A DNA stretch of 64,000 nucleotides from Selenomonas sputigena_A (GCF_051603425.1 NZ_CP194411.1:682001-746000), one strand, 5' to 3'. Positions 1 to 8,438 are shown, counted from the first letter of the stretch. Numbers and translations are program-made. Notes: a model not told the origin generated them from the sequence alone.

Positions 1-165
1 GTCGTCCTTGTGCTGATAGTCGATGAACTGCAGCCCGCGCAGGTTCTTGTAGTTCTCGCCATCCTTGAGATCATCGATGATGAGAATGTCCTGCCTGCCC
101 TTGCGGTTCAGCGCCTTGACGATATTGCTGCCGATAAATCCGGCGCCGCCGGTAACAATGATCAT
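1..165 (-). CDS. hldD: ADP-L-glycero-D-manno-heptose 6-epimerase, N-terminal part
   Basis: Only the first 55 codons are present; the gene runs off the left edge. The translation begins MIIVTGGAGFIGSNIVKALN, a Rossmann GxxGxxG nucleotide-binding start nearly identical to E. coli HldD/RfaD. It is followed by a D-D-L-K-D-G stretch typical of the NAD(P)-binding extended SDR epimerases. The enzyme epimerises ADP-D-glycero- to ADP-L-glycero-D-manno-heptose in the cytoplasm, the last step of the LPS inner-core heptose precursor. A strong GGAGGGGG ribosome site lies about 8 bases before the ATG at 165. It follows the RfaE1 kinase gene by about 60 bases and is the most distal visible gene of the operon that starts near 8100. 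Confidence 0.93.
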   Translation of the reverse strand, partial: MIIVTGGAGFIGSNIVKALNRKGRQDILIIDDLKDGENYKNLRGLQFIDYQHKDD

Positions 166-224
166 GACGGGTTCCCCCTCCTTATAGACATTCGTCCGCG
201 CAGTCTGGCGGCGTAAAAGATCCG

Positions 225-1226
225 CTATCTATTCTCCTCGCGCGCGACCTCCCGCAGCGCCTGCTTGAGTTCGTCACGGCTCACAGCGTAGGTGCCGAGC
301 TTTTGCACGACGACACTGGCCGCAAGGTTCGCGAGGAAGGCGGCTTCCGCACCCTTGAGCCCTCCGGCAAGGCCGGCCGCCAGAACAGCGATCACCGTGT
401 CGCCCGCACCCGATACATCAAAGACTTCCTGCGAGCGCGTCGGGATATGCGTCTCCTCTTCCGCACGGACGAGGCTTACGCCGTGCTCCGAGCGCGTCGC
501 GAGCACGTTCTTGATCTTATACTTGCGCGAGATATAGCGCGCTGCCTTGACGACTTCTTTATCCTTGTTTTGTATGGGCTCCAATAGAAGCTCGTTGATT
601 TCCTTGATATTGGGTGTGATATAGTCCGCCCCGCGGTACTTCGTCCAATTCGGCCCCTTGGGATCGACGATGACCGGTACGCCATGCGCATGAGCCGCCT
701 CGATGACAGCCGTCGTCGTGGGCTCGCTGCACGTTCCCTTCGCATAATCCGAAACGATGATGGCGTCGATGCTTTCGGAGAGCTGACGCCGCACGAAAGC
801 AAGAAACTTCTGGATATAGATCTCCTCCAGCGGCTCCGTGCTCTCGAAGTCCAGCCGCATCATCTGCTGATGGCCGCCGATGATGCGCATCTTCGTCGTC
901 GTCGGCCGCTTCGTATGGACAAGCCCCGCATGGTCGATGCCGTTGGCCACGAGCTTTTCCTTCAGGGAGCGGCAATGGTAGTCCTCACCGACAAAGCCCG
1001 CGAGCAATGTCTCACAGCCGAGAAGCGCGAGGTTGTGCGCGACATTGGCCGCGCCGCCCAGCGTCTCCTTCTGGCGCGTGACATGGTTGATCGGCACGGG
1101 CGCCTCAGGCGAGATGCGCGTGACCTCGCCATAATAATACTTGTCAAGCATGACATCGCCCGTGACGAGGATCTTGCAGCGCGGCAGACGTTCCTCAACA
1201 AGGGCGAGAAGCTTTTCAATATCCAT
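225..1226 (-). CDS. rfaE1: D-glycero-beta-D-manno-heptose-7-phosphate kinase (RfaE domain I), canonical copy
   Basis: A 333-residue PfkB/ribokinase-family sugar kinase corresponding to the N-terminal half of E. coli HldE. It phosphorylates heptose 7-phosphate at C1. Visible signatures are GDVMLDKYYYG near residue 23, RISPEAPVP, GGAANVAHN, the DPKG...YRGADYITPN stretch, and the C-terminal DVSGAGDT anion-hole/catalytic-Asp motif. I chose ATG 1226 because AAAGGAGC sits just upstream; an in-frame extension to 1271 adds 15 residues without homology. The adenylyltransferase half is a separate gene (4119-4583), so the HldE fusion of enterobacteria is split here. This copy keeps the E. coli-like substrate-site segments better than the second kinase at 4577-5593. 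Confidence 0.93.
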   Translation of the reverse strand: MDIEKLLALVEERLPRCKILVTGDVMLDKYYYGEVTRISPEAPVPINHVTRQKETLGGAANVAHNLALLGCETLLAGFVGEDYHCRSLKEKLVANGIDHAGLVHTKRPTTTKMRIIGGHQQMMRLDFESTEPLEEIYIQKFLAFVRRQLSESIDAIIVSDYAKGTCSEPTTTAVIEAAHAHGVPVIVDPKGPNWTKYRGADYITPNIKEINELLLEPIQNKDKEVVKAARYISRKYKIKNVLATRSEHGVSLVRAEEETHIPTRSQEVFDVSGAGDTVIAVLAAGLAGGLKGAEAAFLANLAASVVVQKLGTYAVSRDELKQALREVAREENR

Positions 1227-1293
1227 GGACGGCTCCTTTCCGTGGTCGAAAATCATGTGAAAACCGAACACCTTCTACAGTCTATTTTAATTG

Positions 1294-1722
1294 TACCATG
1301 AAAGCCCAAGAGGTCAAGCCGTAGGCGCTGACCGATTGGTCGCTTTCATGTAAGGGCGGCGCACAATGTCCACAAAGTGGACGTTTGTGCGTGTAGTTTA
1401 CCATGAAAGCCCAAGAAGGCAAGCCCTAAGGGCGCAGCCTGATTGGTCGCTTTCATGTAAGGAGGCTGGACATATGTACAGCAAGCCCCCAAAGCACATC
1501 ACTTCACCAAAGCACGGCAAGTATCTCCCACTTGTACAGCATCAAGGCTTCCCGGCTGAACATATGTCCAGCGAGTTTACCATGAAAGCCCAAGAAGGCA
1601 AGCCCTAAGGGCGCAGCCTGATTGGTCGCTTTCATGTAAGGGCGGCGCACTATGTCCACGAAGTGGACGTTTATGCGTGTAGTTTAGCGTGAAAGCCCAA
1701 GAGGTCAAGCCGTAGGCGCAGG
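1294..1722. repeat. Composite array of modular palindromic repeat units
   Basis: The 480-base gap between two LPS genes is almost entirely repeat. Three full stem-loop units (about 1294-1353, 1398-1460, 1577-1639) each start TTACCATGAAAGC and end GCTTTCATGTAA, which are inverted repeats of each other. A truncated fourth unit (1682-1722) runs into the end of the next gene. Units 1-2 and 2-3 differ in what lies between them: the first gap holds the GTCCAC-AAA-GTGGAC hairpin module (1354-1396), the second a 108-bp element (1465-1572). Unit 3 is followed by another hairpin module (1640-1682). Related arrays lie at 29170-29747 and, inverted, at 46138-46558. Confidence 0.9.
1465..1572. mobile_element. 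108-bp MITE-like element nested in the repeat array
   Basis: The segment is bounded by inverted ends GCTGGACATATGTACAGC and GCTGAACATATGTCCAGC (about 17 of 18 positions pair). It replaces the hairpin module found at the equivalent place in other arrays. It has no coding capacity. ACATATGT is itself palindromic, so each end could bind a dimeric protein. Only one copy is visible in this window, so mobility is inferred from the inverted ends and the cassette-like position. Confidence 0.6.
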
Positions 1723-2853
1723 GTGGGCGGACGCATCCGCCAGATCCACAACGCGGCATTCATACTGCCCTTCATGCGGCGGAATCCGGCCGATCTTGTC
1801 CCCGTAGAGGCGCAGGAGCTCCTCGGCATAGTGCAGCACGACGCTGACGGGGATATGCTTCATGCAGCCCATGTGATCCTCGCCCGTCTTGGGACACTCG
1901 TGCTTGCCGCACGGATGGCATTCCTCCGGTGTCTTGATCAGGACGTCCTTGGCATCGTAGGGATAGAAGCCGGGCACAGGGCTTGAGCCGAACATCGTCA
2001 CGATCGGCACGTTCATCGCAACGCCGACATGCATAGGGCCGGAATCCGTCGTGATGAAGAGCGCACATCGCTTGAGAAGCGCCGCCAGCTCGGCAAGGCG
2101 CACGCGCCCTGTAAAGACCTGCAGCTCCGCGCTTGCGCCGTGGCGCATCTTGGCGCGGCAGGCTGTGACGAGTTCTTCGTCCATGGGACCGCCGAAAAAG
2201 GCGATGCCGTATCCCCTTTCGATGAAGTGATCGGCCGTCTCGGCGAAGAAACCGTCAAGCCAGCGCTTCGTCTTCCAGCTCGCGCCGATATTGAAAGCGA
2301 TGACCTTCCTGTCTTCGGCAAAAGATTTCTGCCAGAGCGCTGCGGCACTCCGTTCCGCCTCCTCGGGCAGCCACATCTCGAGTCCGCCGTCGTCGATGCG
2401 CCGGATGCCGACCGCATCGCGCAGGACATCGAAGTGCGAGTGAATCTGGTGCTTGACCGCCTTCTTGTTCTCCATGACTTTGTCGAAAAAGATCGAAAAA
2501 AGCGGCTTCGCATAACCCACGATGCGCTTTGCGCCCGAAAAGGCCGCCAGCGCCGATGCCCGCTCATTGCGGTGCAGGTTGATCACGAGGTCGAACCGCT
2601 CGCGCCGCACGCGACGCATAAAGCGCAAAAAGGCGAGCGGATGGTTGTCCTCGCCTTTTTTGTCGAGCAGGAGACAGTTGTCGAGATGCTTGTTGTATAC
2701 GACGAGATCGGCGAGCTTCTTGTCCGCGAGAAGCGTCAGGCGCGCTTTCGGATAATTCGTCCGAAGCGTCCTGAGCACGGGCGTCACGAGCATGAGATCG
2801 CCGATGTGCATGAGGTTGATGACGAGAATGTTCTTGTATTCCTGAGGCTGCAT
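1705..2853 (-). CDS. Glycosyltransferase family 9, LPS heptosyltransferase-like (second copy)
   Basis: A 382-residue GT9 protein, probably transferring a heptose or similar sugar from an ADP donor to the growing LPS core at the inner membrane. The N-terminal Rossmann half begins NILVINLMHIGDLMLVTP. The C-terminal half has NIGASWKTKRW and TTDSGPMHVGVAMNVP...FG, the family's nucleotide-sugar site. A Cys cluster (CHPCGKHECP, then CMKH) lies late in the protein, as in several GT9 members. I chose ATG 2853, which has GGGAG about 6 bases upstream. The last codons (A-P-T-A-stop) come from a copy of the interspersed repeat, so the native C-terminus may have been replaced. Similarity is to the WaaF/WaaQ group; the exact acceptor is unknown. 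Confidence 0.85.
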   Translation of the reverse strand: MQPQEYKNILVINLMHIGDLMLVTPVLRTLRTNYPKARLTLLADKKLADLVVYNKHLDNCLLLDKKGEDNHPLAFLRFMRRVRRERFDLVINLHRNERASALAAFSGAKRIVGYAKPLFSIFFDKVMENKKAVKHQIHSHFDVLRDAVGIRRIDDGGLEMWLPEEAERSAAALWQKSFAEDRKVIAFNIGASWKTKRWLDGFFAETADHFIERGYGIAFFGGPMDEELVTACRAKMRHGASAELQVFTGRVRLAELAALLKRCALFITTDSGPMHVGVAMNVPIVTMFGSSPVPGFYPYDAKDVLIKTPEECHPCGKHECPKTGEDHMGCMKHIPVSVVLHYAEELLRLYGDKIGRIPPHEGQYECRVVDLADASAHPAPTA

Positions 2854-2918
2854 AAAAGACTCCCTTGACGGAAACCATGTGAACAAAGACGAATGCCGGC
2901 CTGCGGCGGCAAGGCGGG

Positions 2919-3980
2919 CTACAGGCCTCCCACTCCCAAAGGCGGGCGGAATTCATGCAGATCCCCCAGAACCTGCCGGATCTTTTCCTGCACTTCCTGT
3001 ACGGAAAGGATTGCCAGACAGTCGATTCCCTTGCTGCAGGAGCGTTTCCAGCAGGCGCGGCAGGAGCGTGGTATCTCCAGCGCATTTTCCTGCTGGCCAT
3101 AGGGACCGTTGCGGTTCGCATCCGTCGGCCCCATGAGCATGACCGTGCGCGTGCCGAGGCCGGCCGCAAGATGCACGGGACCCGTATCGCCGCCGATGAC
3201 GAGAACGGCACGCCTGAGGATATGCGCGAGCTGCTTCAGGCTCGTGCGCCCGACGAGGTTCACGGGCGGAATCTCGGAAGCTGCATTGATTCCCTGCGCC
3301 AGGCTTTCATCGAGACGTCCGCCGCCCACCAGAACGGGAATCAGCTTTTCGCCGTAGAGCCAATCCGCAAGGATGGTGAAGTACTTCATCGGCCAGCGCT
3401 TGTTCGGCCAATTCGCGCCGATGGCGAGCGCGACGAAGCGGCTTCCCTCCTGTACGCCCTCCGAGGCGAGCAGCTCATCCGCGGAGGCTGCCTCCCTCGC
3501 CGTCAAAGCAACGGGGAAGCGCACCTCATCGACGCGGCAGCCAAGGGCGCGCGCGACATCGAGGTAGCGCTCGACGATGTGCCCCTTCGCGTGCGCCCCC
3601 CTGACGGGGCGGCTCACACGAGCCGATCCCTCGCGCATGTTCGCCATGCCGAGGCGCAGCCGCGCTCCCGCCTGCGCCACGATGGCCGCCGACTTGAACA
3701 GCCCCTGCAGGTCGAGCGCCGCATCGTAGCGCCGCTGCCTGAGCTCACGGCGGAAGGGGCGAATCTCGGAGAGGAATCCCCGCAGGGTGCGGAACCTTTT
3801 TTTCTCAAAGAGGATGATGTCGTCGATATAGGGATTGCCCTCGAGAATATCGTAGGCCGTCGGCTCGACGACCCATGTCAGATGGGACTCGGGAAACGTC
3901 TCCTTGATCGCATAGGAAACGGGCAGAGCATGAATGACGTCCCCGATGGCGCTGAGTTTGACGACCAGGATGTTTTTCAT
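2919..3980 (-). CDS. waaC: Lipopolysaccharide heptosyltransferase I
   Basis: A 353-residue GT9 enzyme predicted to add the first heptose to Kdo on lipid A at the cytoplasmic face of the inner membrane. It starts MKNILVVKLSAIGDVIHALP, matches WaaC/RfaC, and carries LAIGANWPNKRWP and VIGGDTGPVHLAAGLGT...MGPTD in the ADP-heptose-binding half. ATG 3980 is preferred because it follows a GGGGG run; the in-frame extension upstream to 4094 translates a degraded copy of the interspersed repeat. It lies between rfaE2 and the second GT9 gene in one transcription unit, as expected for inner-core assembly. Confidence 0.9.
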   Translation of the reverse strand: MKNILVVKLSAIGDVIHALPVSYAIKETFPESHLTWVVEPTAYDILEGNPYIDDIILFEKKRFRTLRGFLSEIRPFRRELRQRRYDAALDLQGLFKSAAIVAQAGARLRLGMANMREGSARVSRPVRGAHAKGHIVERYLDVARALGCRVDEVRFPVALTAREAASADELLASEGVQEGSRFVALAIGANWPNKRWPMKYFTILADWLYGEKLIPVLVGGGRLDESLAQGINAASEIPPVNLVGRTSLKQLAHILRRAVLVIGGDTGPVHLAAGLGTRTVMLMGPTDANRNGPYGQQENALEIPRSCRACWKRSCSKGIDCLAILSVQEVQEKIRQVLGDLHEFRPPLGVGGL

Positions 3981-4017
3981 AAAATCCCCCGAACTTTCCT
4001 TCTTCCATACATCTTCC

Positions 4018-4118
4018 CAGGAACGCCCAAAAGGCCAAGCCAAAGACGCAGGCCAATCGGCTTTTTCAAGACAAGGGCGACGCACGATGTCCACTTTCCG
4101 GACGTTGGTGCATGCCGT
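4018..4118. repeat. Degenerate copy of the interspersed repeat plus hairpin
   Basis: The gap between waaC and rfaE2 contains a diverged unit (GCCCAAAAGGCCAAGCC...) and a diverged hairpin module (GTCCACTTTCCGGAC) in the same order as the intact arrays. It appears older than the copies at 1294-1722. Confidence 0.7.
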
Positions 4119-4583
4119 TCACTTCTGCCCGATCTTCTCTATGATCTTCGTCGTAGAGCGTCCCGGCACGAGATCGATAAACCGCACCTCTCCGCCGTAT
4201 TTCTCGACGATCTTTGCCTCGGGCAGCGTTTCGCGCGTGTAGTCGCCGCCCTTCGCGTAGACGGCCGGACGCACTTTTTCGATCAGGTCCTCCGCAGTCG
4301 GCTCGTCGAAGAGCACGACGAAATCAACAGAGCGCAGGGCGCTGAGAACCGCCGCTCGGTCAAGCTCCGCATTGACGGGGCGGCTCTCTCCCTTGAGCCG
4401 CCGCACAGAAGCGTCGCTGTTGAGGCCGAGCACAAGACAGTCGCCCAAGGCGCGCGCCTGCGCTAAGTAGCGCACGTGTCCGGCGTGCAGGATGTCGAAG
4501 CAGCCGTTTGTAAAAACGACACGCTGCTCTGCTGCGCGCAGCGTGTCGCAAAAGGATGCGATATTTTCTCTCGGTATCAGCAT
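4119..4583 (-). CDS. rfaE2: D-glycero-beta-D-manno-heptose 1-phosphate adenylyltransferase (RfaE domain II)
   Basis: A 154-residue cytidylyltransferase-fold protein matching the C-terminal half of HldE. It transfers AMP from ATP to heptose 1-phosphate, giving ADP-heptose. The nucleotide-binding signature NGCFDILHAGHVRYL (HAGH at residues 33-36) and the GRSTTKIIEKI C-terminus are clear. The start overlaps the last 7 bases of the upstream kinase gene, so the two are probably translationally coupled. Kinase and adenylyltransferase being separate but adjacent matches the split arrangement of many bacteria outside the enterobacteria. Confidence 0.92.
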   Translation of the reverse strand: MLIPRENIASFCDTLRAAEQRVVFTNGCFDILHAGHVRYLAQARALGDCLVLGLNSDASVRRLKGESRPVNAELDRAAVLSALRSVDFVVLFDEPTAEDLIEKVRPAVYAKGGDYTRETLPEAKIVEKYGGEVRFIDLVPGRSTTKIIEKIGQK

Positions 4584-5593
4584 GACGAAAGCTCCCTTAC
4601 TTTTTTATGCAGCTCCCCGTCGCTGACCGTCGCCGTGCCTAATTTCCGTACGGCAATGCCGGAAGCAATGTTGGAGACATAGGCGGCCTCCTGCGGTGAC
4701 GTGCCTCCCGCCAGCGCGAGGATGAAGGCCGCAACGCAGGTATCGCCGGCGCCCGACACGTCATAAACCTCGCTCTTATCCGACACGGGGATCTCATACC
4801 GTGCGCCGTCGGACAAGAAGAGCAGCATGCCCTTTTCGCCGCGCGTGATCAGCGCCCCCTTCGCGTCGAGCTCGCCGATGAGCTCACGCGCCGTCCGCTC
4901 GATATCCTCTTCCGTCTCAAGGCGGCGATCGAAAGCGGCCGCCAGCTCGGCGTCGTTCTGCTTCACATAGTCGACGCCGCGGAAAGAGCGCACGCCGTAG
5001 CGCGAATCGACAATCGTCGGCATTCCCTTTTGGCGGCACGCCGCCAAAAGCTCCGCCCGGATCTCCTCTGTGACCGTCCCCGAGCCATAGTCGCTCAAAA
5101 CGACGGCATCGACAGAAGAAAGCGCCTTGAGAAGAGCCGTCTCCAGCTCCTTTGCCAGCAAAGTCGGCAGAGGATCGCGGCTTTCCTTATCTATGCGCAC
5201 GATCTGTTGGCTGACCGTCGCACGGCCGCCCGCGATGACGCGCGTCTTGGAAATGGTCGGCCGCTCCGCCGTCCCGACAAGCCCCGCCGTATCGACGCCG
5301 ACCTTGTCCAGGACCGCGCGGATCCCGTCGCCGCCCGCATCCCGTCCGAGCACGCCGAAAGCCTTGACCCGACCGCCCAACGTCGCGGCATTGTGCGCGA
5401 CGTTGGCCGCACCACCCGCGACGACACGTTCTCCCATCTCTTCCAGGACGAGCACGGGCGCCTCGCGCGAAATGCGTGAAATGCGCCCGTCAAGATAGAT
5501 ATCGGCCACCATATCGCCGAGAATGAGGACGCGCGTCCCCTTCATGCGTGCGACGGCATCCATCGCCCCGGCGGATTCAAAAGCTACTGCCAT
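4577..5593 (-). CDS. PfkB-family sugar kinase, divergent RfaE1 paralogue
   Basis: A 338-residue ribokinase-fold protein in the same operon as a canonical RfaE1. It keeps the family frame: GDMVADIYLDG near residue 27, RISREAPV, GGAANVAHN, VVLSDYGSGT, and DVSGAGDTCVAA with the catalytic Asp. It departs in the substrate-facing segments: DSRYGVRSFRGVDYVKQN stands where RfaE1 has DPKG...YRGADYITPN. It directly overlaps rfaE2. Either it is a second heptose-phosphate kinase or it acts on another sugar of the LPS core; the sequence alone does not decide. ATG 5593 has AAAGG upstream. The family assignment is sure, the substrate is not. Confidence 0.8.
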   Translation of the reverse strand: MAVAFESAGAMDAVARMKGTRVLILGDMVADIYLDGRISRISREAPVLVLEEMGERVVAGGAANVAHNAATLGGRVKAFGVLGRDAGGDGIRAVLDKVGVDTAGLVGTAERPTISKTRVIAGGRATVSQQIVRIDKESRDPLPTLLAKELETALLKALSSVDAVVLSDYGSGTVTEEIRAELLAACRQKGMPTIVDSRYGVRSFRGVDYVKQNDAELAAAFDRRLETEEDIERTARELIGELDAKGALITRGEKGMLLFLSDGARYEIPVSDKSEVYDVSGAGDTCVAAFILALAGGTSPQEAAYVSNIASGIAVRKLGTATVSDGELHKKVRELSSC

Positions 5594-5609
5594 ATACCAT
5601 GCCTTTCTC

Positions 5610-7178
5610 TCACCATGGAGTGAAGTTCAGCTTGACCGTCCAGCGGTCGCGTTTCTCGCGGTAGCGTGCGATCAGCTGGACGCAGTGCATATCGTGATAC
5701 CAATAGTAATCGACATCGCGCAGCGAATGGCTGTCGACGTCGTAGGCAATGCCGCAGACGAAGCGGTCGTTGTCCGTAAGCTGGTAGCTGAACCCGGAAT
5801 AGACGGCCTTGTTGTAATCCGCAACATCGTAGTCAAAGAGAGAGTTTTGCGAGGAGTTCTGCGCGTAATCGTATTTCGCATAAGCCGTAAAGCGGTCGTC
5901 GAACTTCTTCAGCAGCGTGGCCGTCCAGTTCACGCCGGCAACCTTCGAATCGTTGTACGACTCCTTCGTGACCGAATAGCTTGTGTTCAGGTAGAGATTG
6001 AAATTCTCTCCGAGGGGAATCGCGTCCGGTGTCAGGCTGAACTTCCAATGGGTATGCGTGCTCTTGAAATCATTGTTGTGCCAGCGGCCGCGCTCGGCCT
6101 CGATCCCCCAGCTCACGGGCAGATCCCTCACGCGCCAGCTGTAGTTATAGCGCAGGCTCGGTTCCCGTTTGAGCCAGTTATCGTTGTCATCCTGCCAATA
6201 GCCGTAGCCGAGGCGGAAACGGCCGAACCCCGCATCGTAGCGCAGCTCCGCATTGCTGCGGACGCCCTCGTTTGTCGCGATTTGCAAAAGCGGCACGAAC
6301 TCAAGATGATCCGCAAGGGAAATGCCGAATTCCTGCCGAATGATAAGGCCGCTGTCCTTGTCGTAAGAAACGCGAGGAAAGGGAGACGACTCCTTCTTGT
6401 TGGGGCTGAGATCCGCTTCATAGCGATTCCTGTGGGCAACGCGCATCTTTTTGACCCAGAAGTCACAGTCGTGGAAGATCGCCTTGTCGTTCGGATAGAT
6501 CTCGATGAGCTTGGCGCTCGTATGGTAGTCCGGCTGCTTCGCCGAACACTTCGTCGCCGTGCCGTCGTGAATGACGATCTTGTCCGGATAGATCTCAATC
6601 TTCTTGCCCGAAATGTACTGATGCGCCACCCTACCCTGCGCATCCTCGATCGTGCCGATGCCCGTGCCGTAGTTGTAGGCCAGCTTCCAGCCGTCGATTT
6701 CGGCAGAGGTCTGTCCCGGTGTCAGCTGGATGAGATGCGCCTTGTTCTCGACCCTGACATCCTGGGAGATCATATTGCCCTTGATCTCATCCGAGGTCAC
6801 GCGGCGATTGTCGATCTCGGTGATCTTCACGTTGCCGCGCGCCAAAAACTCGCCCGTGACCTGGTCGTAGAGAAGATCGTCGCCCTCGAAGGAGGCCGGC
6901 AGATTTTTCGCCGCCGGATCTATGGGCTGGCGCAGATGCTGGCGCATATCCTCCGTATCCTTCAGGAGCTCCTGCTGCGCTTCCGTCAGCCGGTTCTCCT
7001 TCGCCGCGCGCCTTTCGTTTTCGATATAGTCAAGGATGTCCGCCGCCGTATCCGTGGAAGCGCTGTAAGCCGCGGACGCCGTCCCCGGCAGAAGGGATGC
7101 GGCCAGCAGGACGCCAAGCGCCGCCTTTTCCTTGCAAAGCAAAAGATGGTGCAATATCTTCATGAGGCTTTCTCTCAT
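5610..7178 (-). CDS. OstA/LptD-like outer-membrane protein (LPS transport)
   Basis: A 522-residue exported protein. A hydrophobic signal segment (GVLLAASLLPGTASA) is followed by an OstA-type N-terminal domain (YDQVTGEFLARGNVKITE, roughly residues 100-240). The remainder has alternating aromatic/polar strands expected of a beta-barrel and ends ...VKLNFTPW, a terminal aromatic typical of BAM substrates. LptD inserts LPS into the outer leaflet; this protein is shorter than E. coli LptD (about 780 residues), so it could be a compact LptD or a related OstA-domain porin. Its start overlaps the preceding stop as ATGA, suggesting coupling. A second Met 5 codons in (7163) is an alternative start. Position at the head of the LPS core operon supports an envelope role. 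Confidence 0.75.
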   Translation of the reverse strand: MRESLMKILHHLLLCKEKAALGVLLAASLLPGTASAAYSASTDTAADILDYIENERRAAKENRLTEAQQELLKDTEDMRQHLRQPIDPAAKNLPASFEGDDLLYDQVTGEFLARGNVKITEIDNRRVTSDEIKGNMISQDVRVENKAHLIQLTPGQTSAEIDGWKLAYNYGTGIGTIEDAQGRVAHQYISGKKIEIYPDKIVIHDGTATKCSAKQPDYHTSAKLIEIYPNDKAIFHDCDFWVKKMRVAHRNRYEADLSPNKKESSPFPRVSYDKDSGLIIRQEFGISLADHLEFVPLLQIATNEGVRSNAELRYDAGFGRFRLGYGYWQDDNDNWLKREPSLRYNYSWRVRDLPVSWGIEAERGRWHNNDFKSTHTHWKFSLTPDAIPLGENFNLYLNTSYSVTKESYNDSKVAGVNWTATLLKKFDDRFTAYAKYDYAQNSSQNSLFDYDVADYNKAVYSGFSYQLTDNDRFVCGIAYDVDSHSLRDVDYYWYHDMHCVQLIARYREKRDRWTVKLNFTPW

Positions 7179-8098
7179 CCTTCCGTTGTCGGCACGGCAT
7201 ACAGCACGGTATCATTCTTCGTCTGGATGAAGAGCTCCGTCCCCGCCGGCAGTTCGATATTCTTGCCCTTGACAAAAGCCCCGCCGATGATGCCGATCGG
7301 CCCGAGAAGCAGCATGCCCGCGACGCTCGCGCCGGCAGCCAGGGCATAGCTCTTCAATTCCTTCTTCGCTTCTTCCCCGACGAAGGTCGTCACATCCGTG
7401 CCGTCCATTGCCTTGGTCGTGTGGAAGTCGGTTTCGATCTCCGCATCGCGCCCGAAATTGCGCGCCTGCCGAACCTTCTTCACCGTGCCCACGCCCGGCT
7501 GTCCCTTGGCGAAAACGAGCATGCCGTTCTGCACGACATCCTCCGCCACCTTATAGTGGATGGTGTCGCCCACCTTGATTTTTTTCGCATTGACGTTATC
7601 GGTCAGGGCGATCTTGATGATCGTGTTCTGCGGCACCGTCACCTCCTGCAGGGGGACGCTGTAGCCGCCGAAGGCAGCCGTGCCGAGAGACTGTATGCGA
7701 TTCTTGTAGGTGCCGCCGTTCGTCTTTCCCTCGACGAACATCTCCATATCCGTCACACGCTTGTCGATGGGCAGCGGATTGACCTCATGCGTCAGCCCCC
7801 ACTCAACGGCGTTGAGCTGCGTCAGGAGTCCCGGGCCTCCCGCATTTTCGTAGATATCATCGTAAACGATGTTGATGCGGTCGAGCATGGAGCCATTGTT
7901 GTGTATGCCAAGATAGTCCTTCTCAAGACGATTGATGCGGTCGACGAGCGCCCCCGTCTGCGTGCCGCCCCAAGTCTCCTCTTCAACCGCCGCGAGCTTG
8001 CCCTGCACCGTTTCCTCCACGGCAGCCCTCGCCATGCCGGCATGCGTCACCAAAAGTGCTGCGCAAAGCGCCGTACTCATTATTTTTTTCCAGAACAT
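7175..8098 (-). CDS. Exported protein of unknown function, first gene of the LPS operon
   Basis: A 307-residue protein with a clear signal peptide (MFWKKIMSTALCAALLVTH...ARA-AVEE). The N-terminal third contains coiled-coil-like repeats with ALVDRINRLEKDYLG and SMLDRINIVYDDIYE phrasing. The C-terminal part has beta-rich segments, then a small-residue hydrophobic stretch (ALAAGASVAGMLLLGPIGIIGGAF), perhaps a membrane-associated hairpin. I chose ATG 8098 because AAGGGGG precedes it; the longer frame to 8170 has no better support. It is coupled by a 4-base overlap to the OstA/LptD-like gene, which argues for a periplasmic or outer-membrane partner role. I do not recognise a named family. Confidence 0.7.
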   Translation of the reverse strand: MFWKKIMSTALCAALLVTHAGMARAAVEETVQGKLAAVEEETWGGTQTGALVDRINRLEKDYLGIHNNGSMLDRINIVYDDIYENAGGPGLLTQLNAVEWGLTHEVNPLPIDKRVTDMEMFVEGKTNGGTYKNRIQSLGTAAFGGYSVPLQEVTVPQNTIIKIALTDNVNAKKIKVGDTIHYKVAEDVVQNGMLVFAKGQPGVGTVKKVRQARNFGRDAEIETDFHTTKAMDGTDVTTFVGEEAKKELKSYALAAGASVAGMLLLGPIGIIGGAFVKGKNIELPAGTELFIQTKNDTVLYAVPTTEG

Positions 8099-8438
8099 GG
8101 TTCGTCCCCCTTTTCCTATTTCTGCATATATGCTCCCGACAGGGCGCATACCTTCTGTTTCTGACTTCACCTTTTAGCCTTATTCTGCAAAGACCCCTAA
8201 ACTCCTTCCTTAAATAACGCTAATTTGCCGCCTTTTGGCCGCCTTTACAAGAAGGCTTCGTTTATGATAACATAATATGGTCATTATGACGCATCATTGT
8301 ATTCATACAATGGACGCGGCAACATCAGCCGCCCGCCGTCCTGCGGACTTTCTCGCGGGATGTTCTGCCTGCGGGCCGCCGGCACCGCCTTGCTTTTTGA
8401 GACTCCTGCCGACGGCTCAGAAAACCTTGGGGGGACTT
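8099..8438. other. Divergent intergenic region between the LPS operon and the alanine symporter
   Basis: This 340-base region must hold promoters for both directions, but I see no unambiguous -35/-10 pair. A perfect small hairpin (CATTGTA-TTCA-TACAATG, 8295-8312) lies in the symporter leader. The leader is G/C-rich and open in frame upstream of the chosen symporter start. I looked for a glycine or lysine riboswitch core and did not find one. Confidence 0.4.

Noticed and set aside
1366..1608. Small plus-strand reading frame inside the first repeat array
   Set aside because: Composed wholly of repeat sequence, and similar frames arise in each array.
8099..8438. Glycine or lysine riboswitch before the alanine symporter
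   Set aside because: Neither conserved core could be found; only a short hairpin is present.
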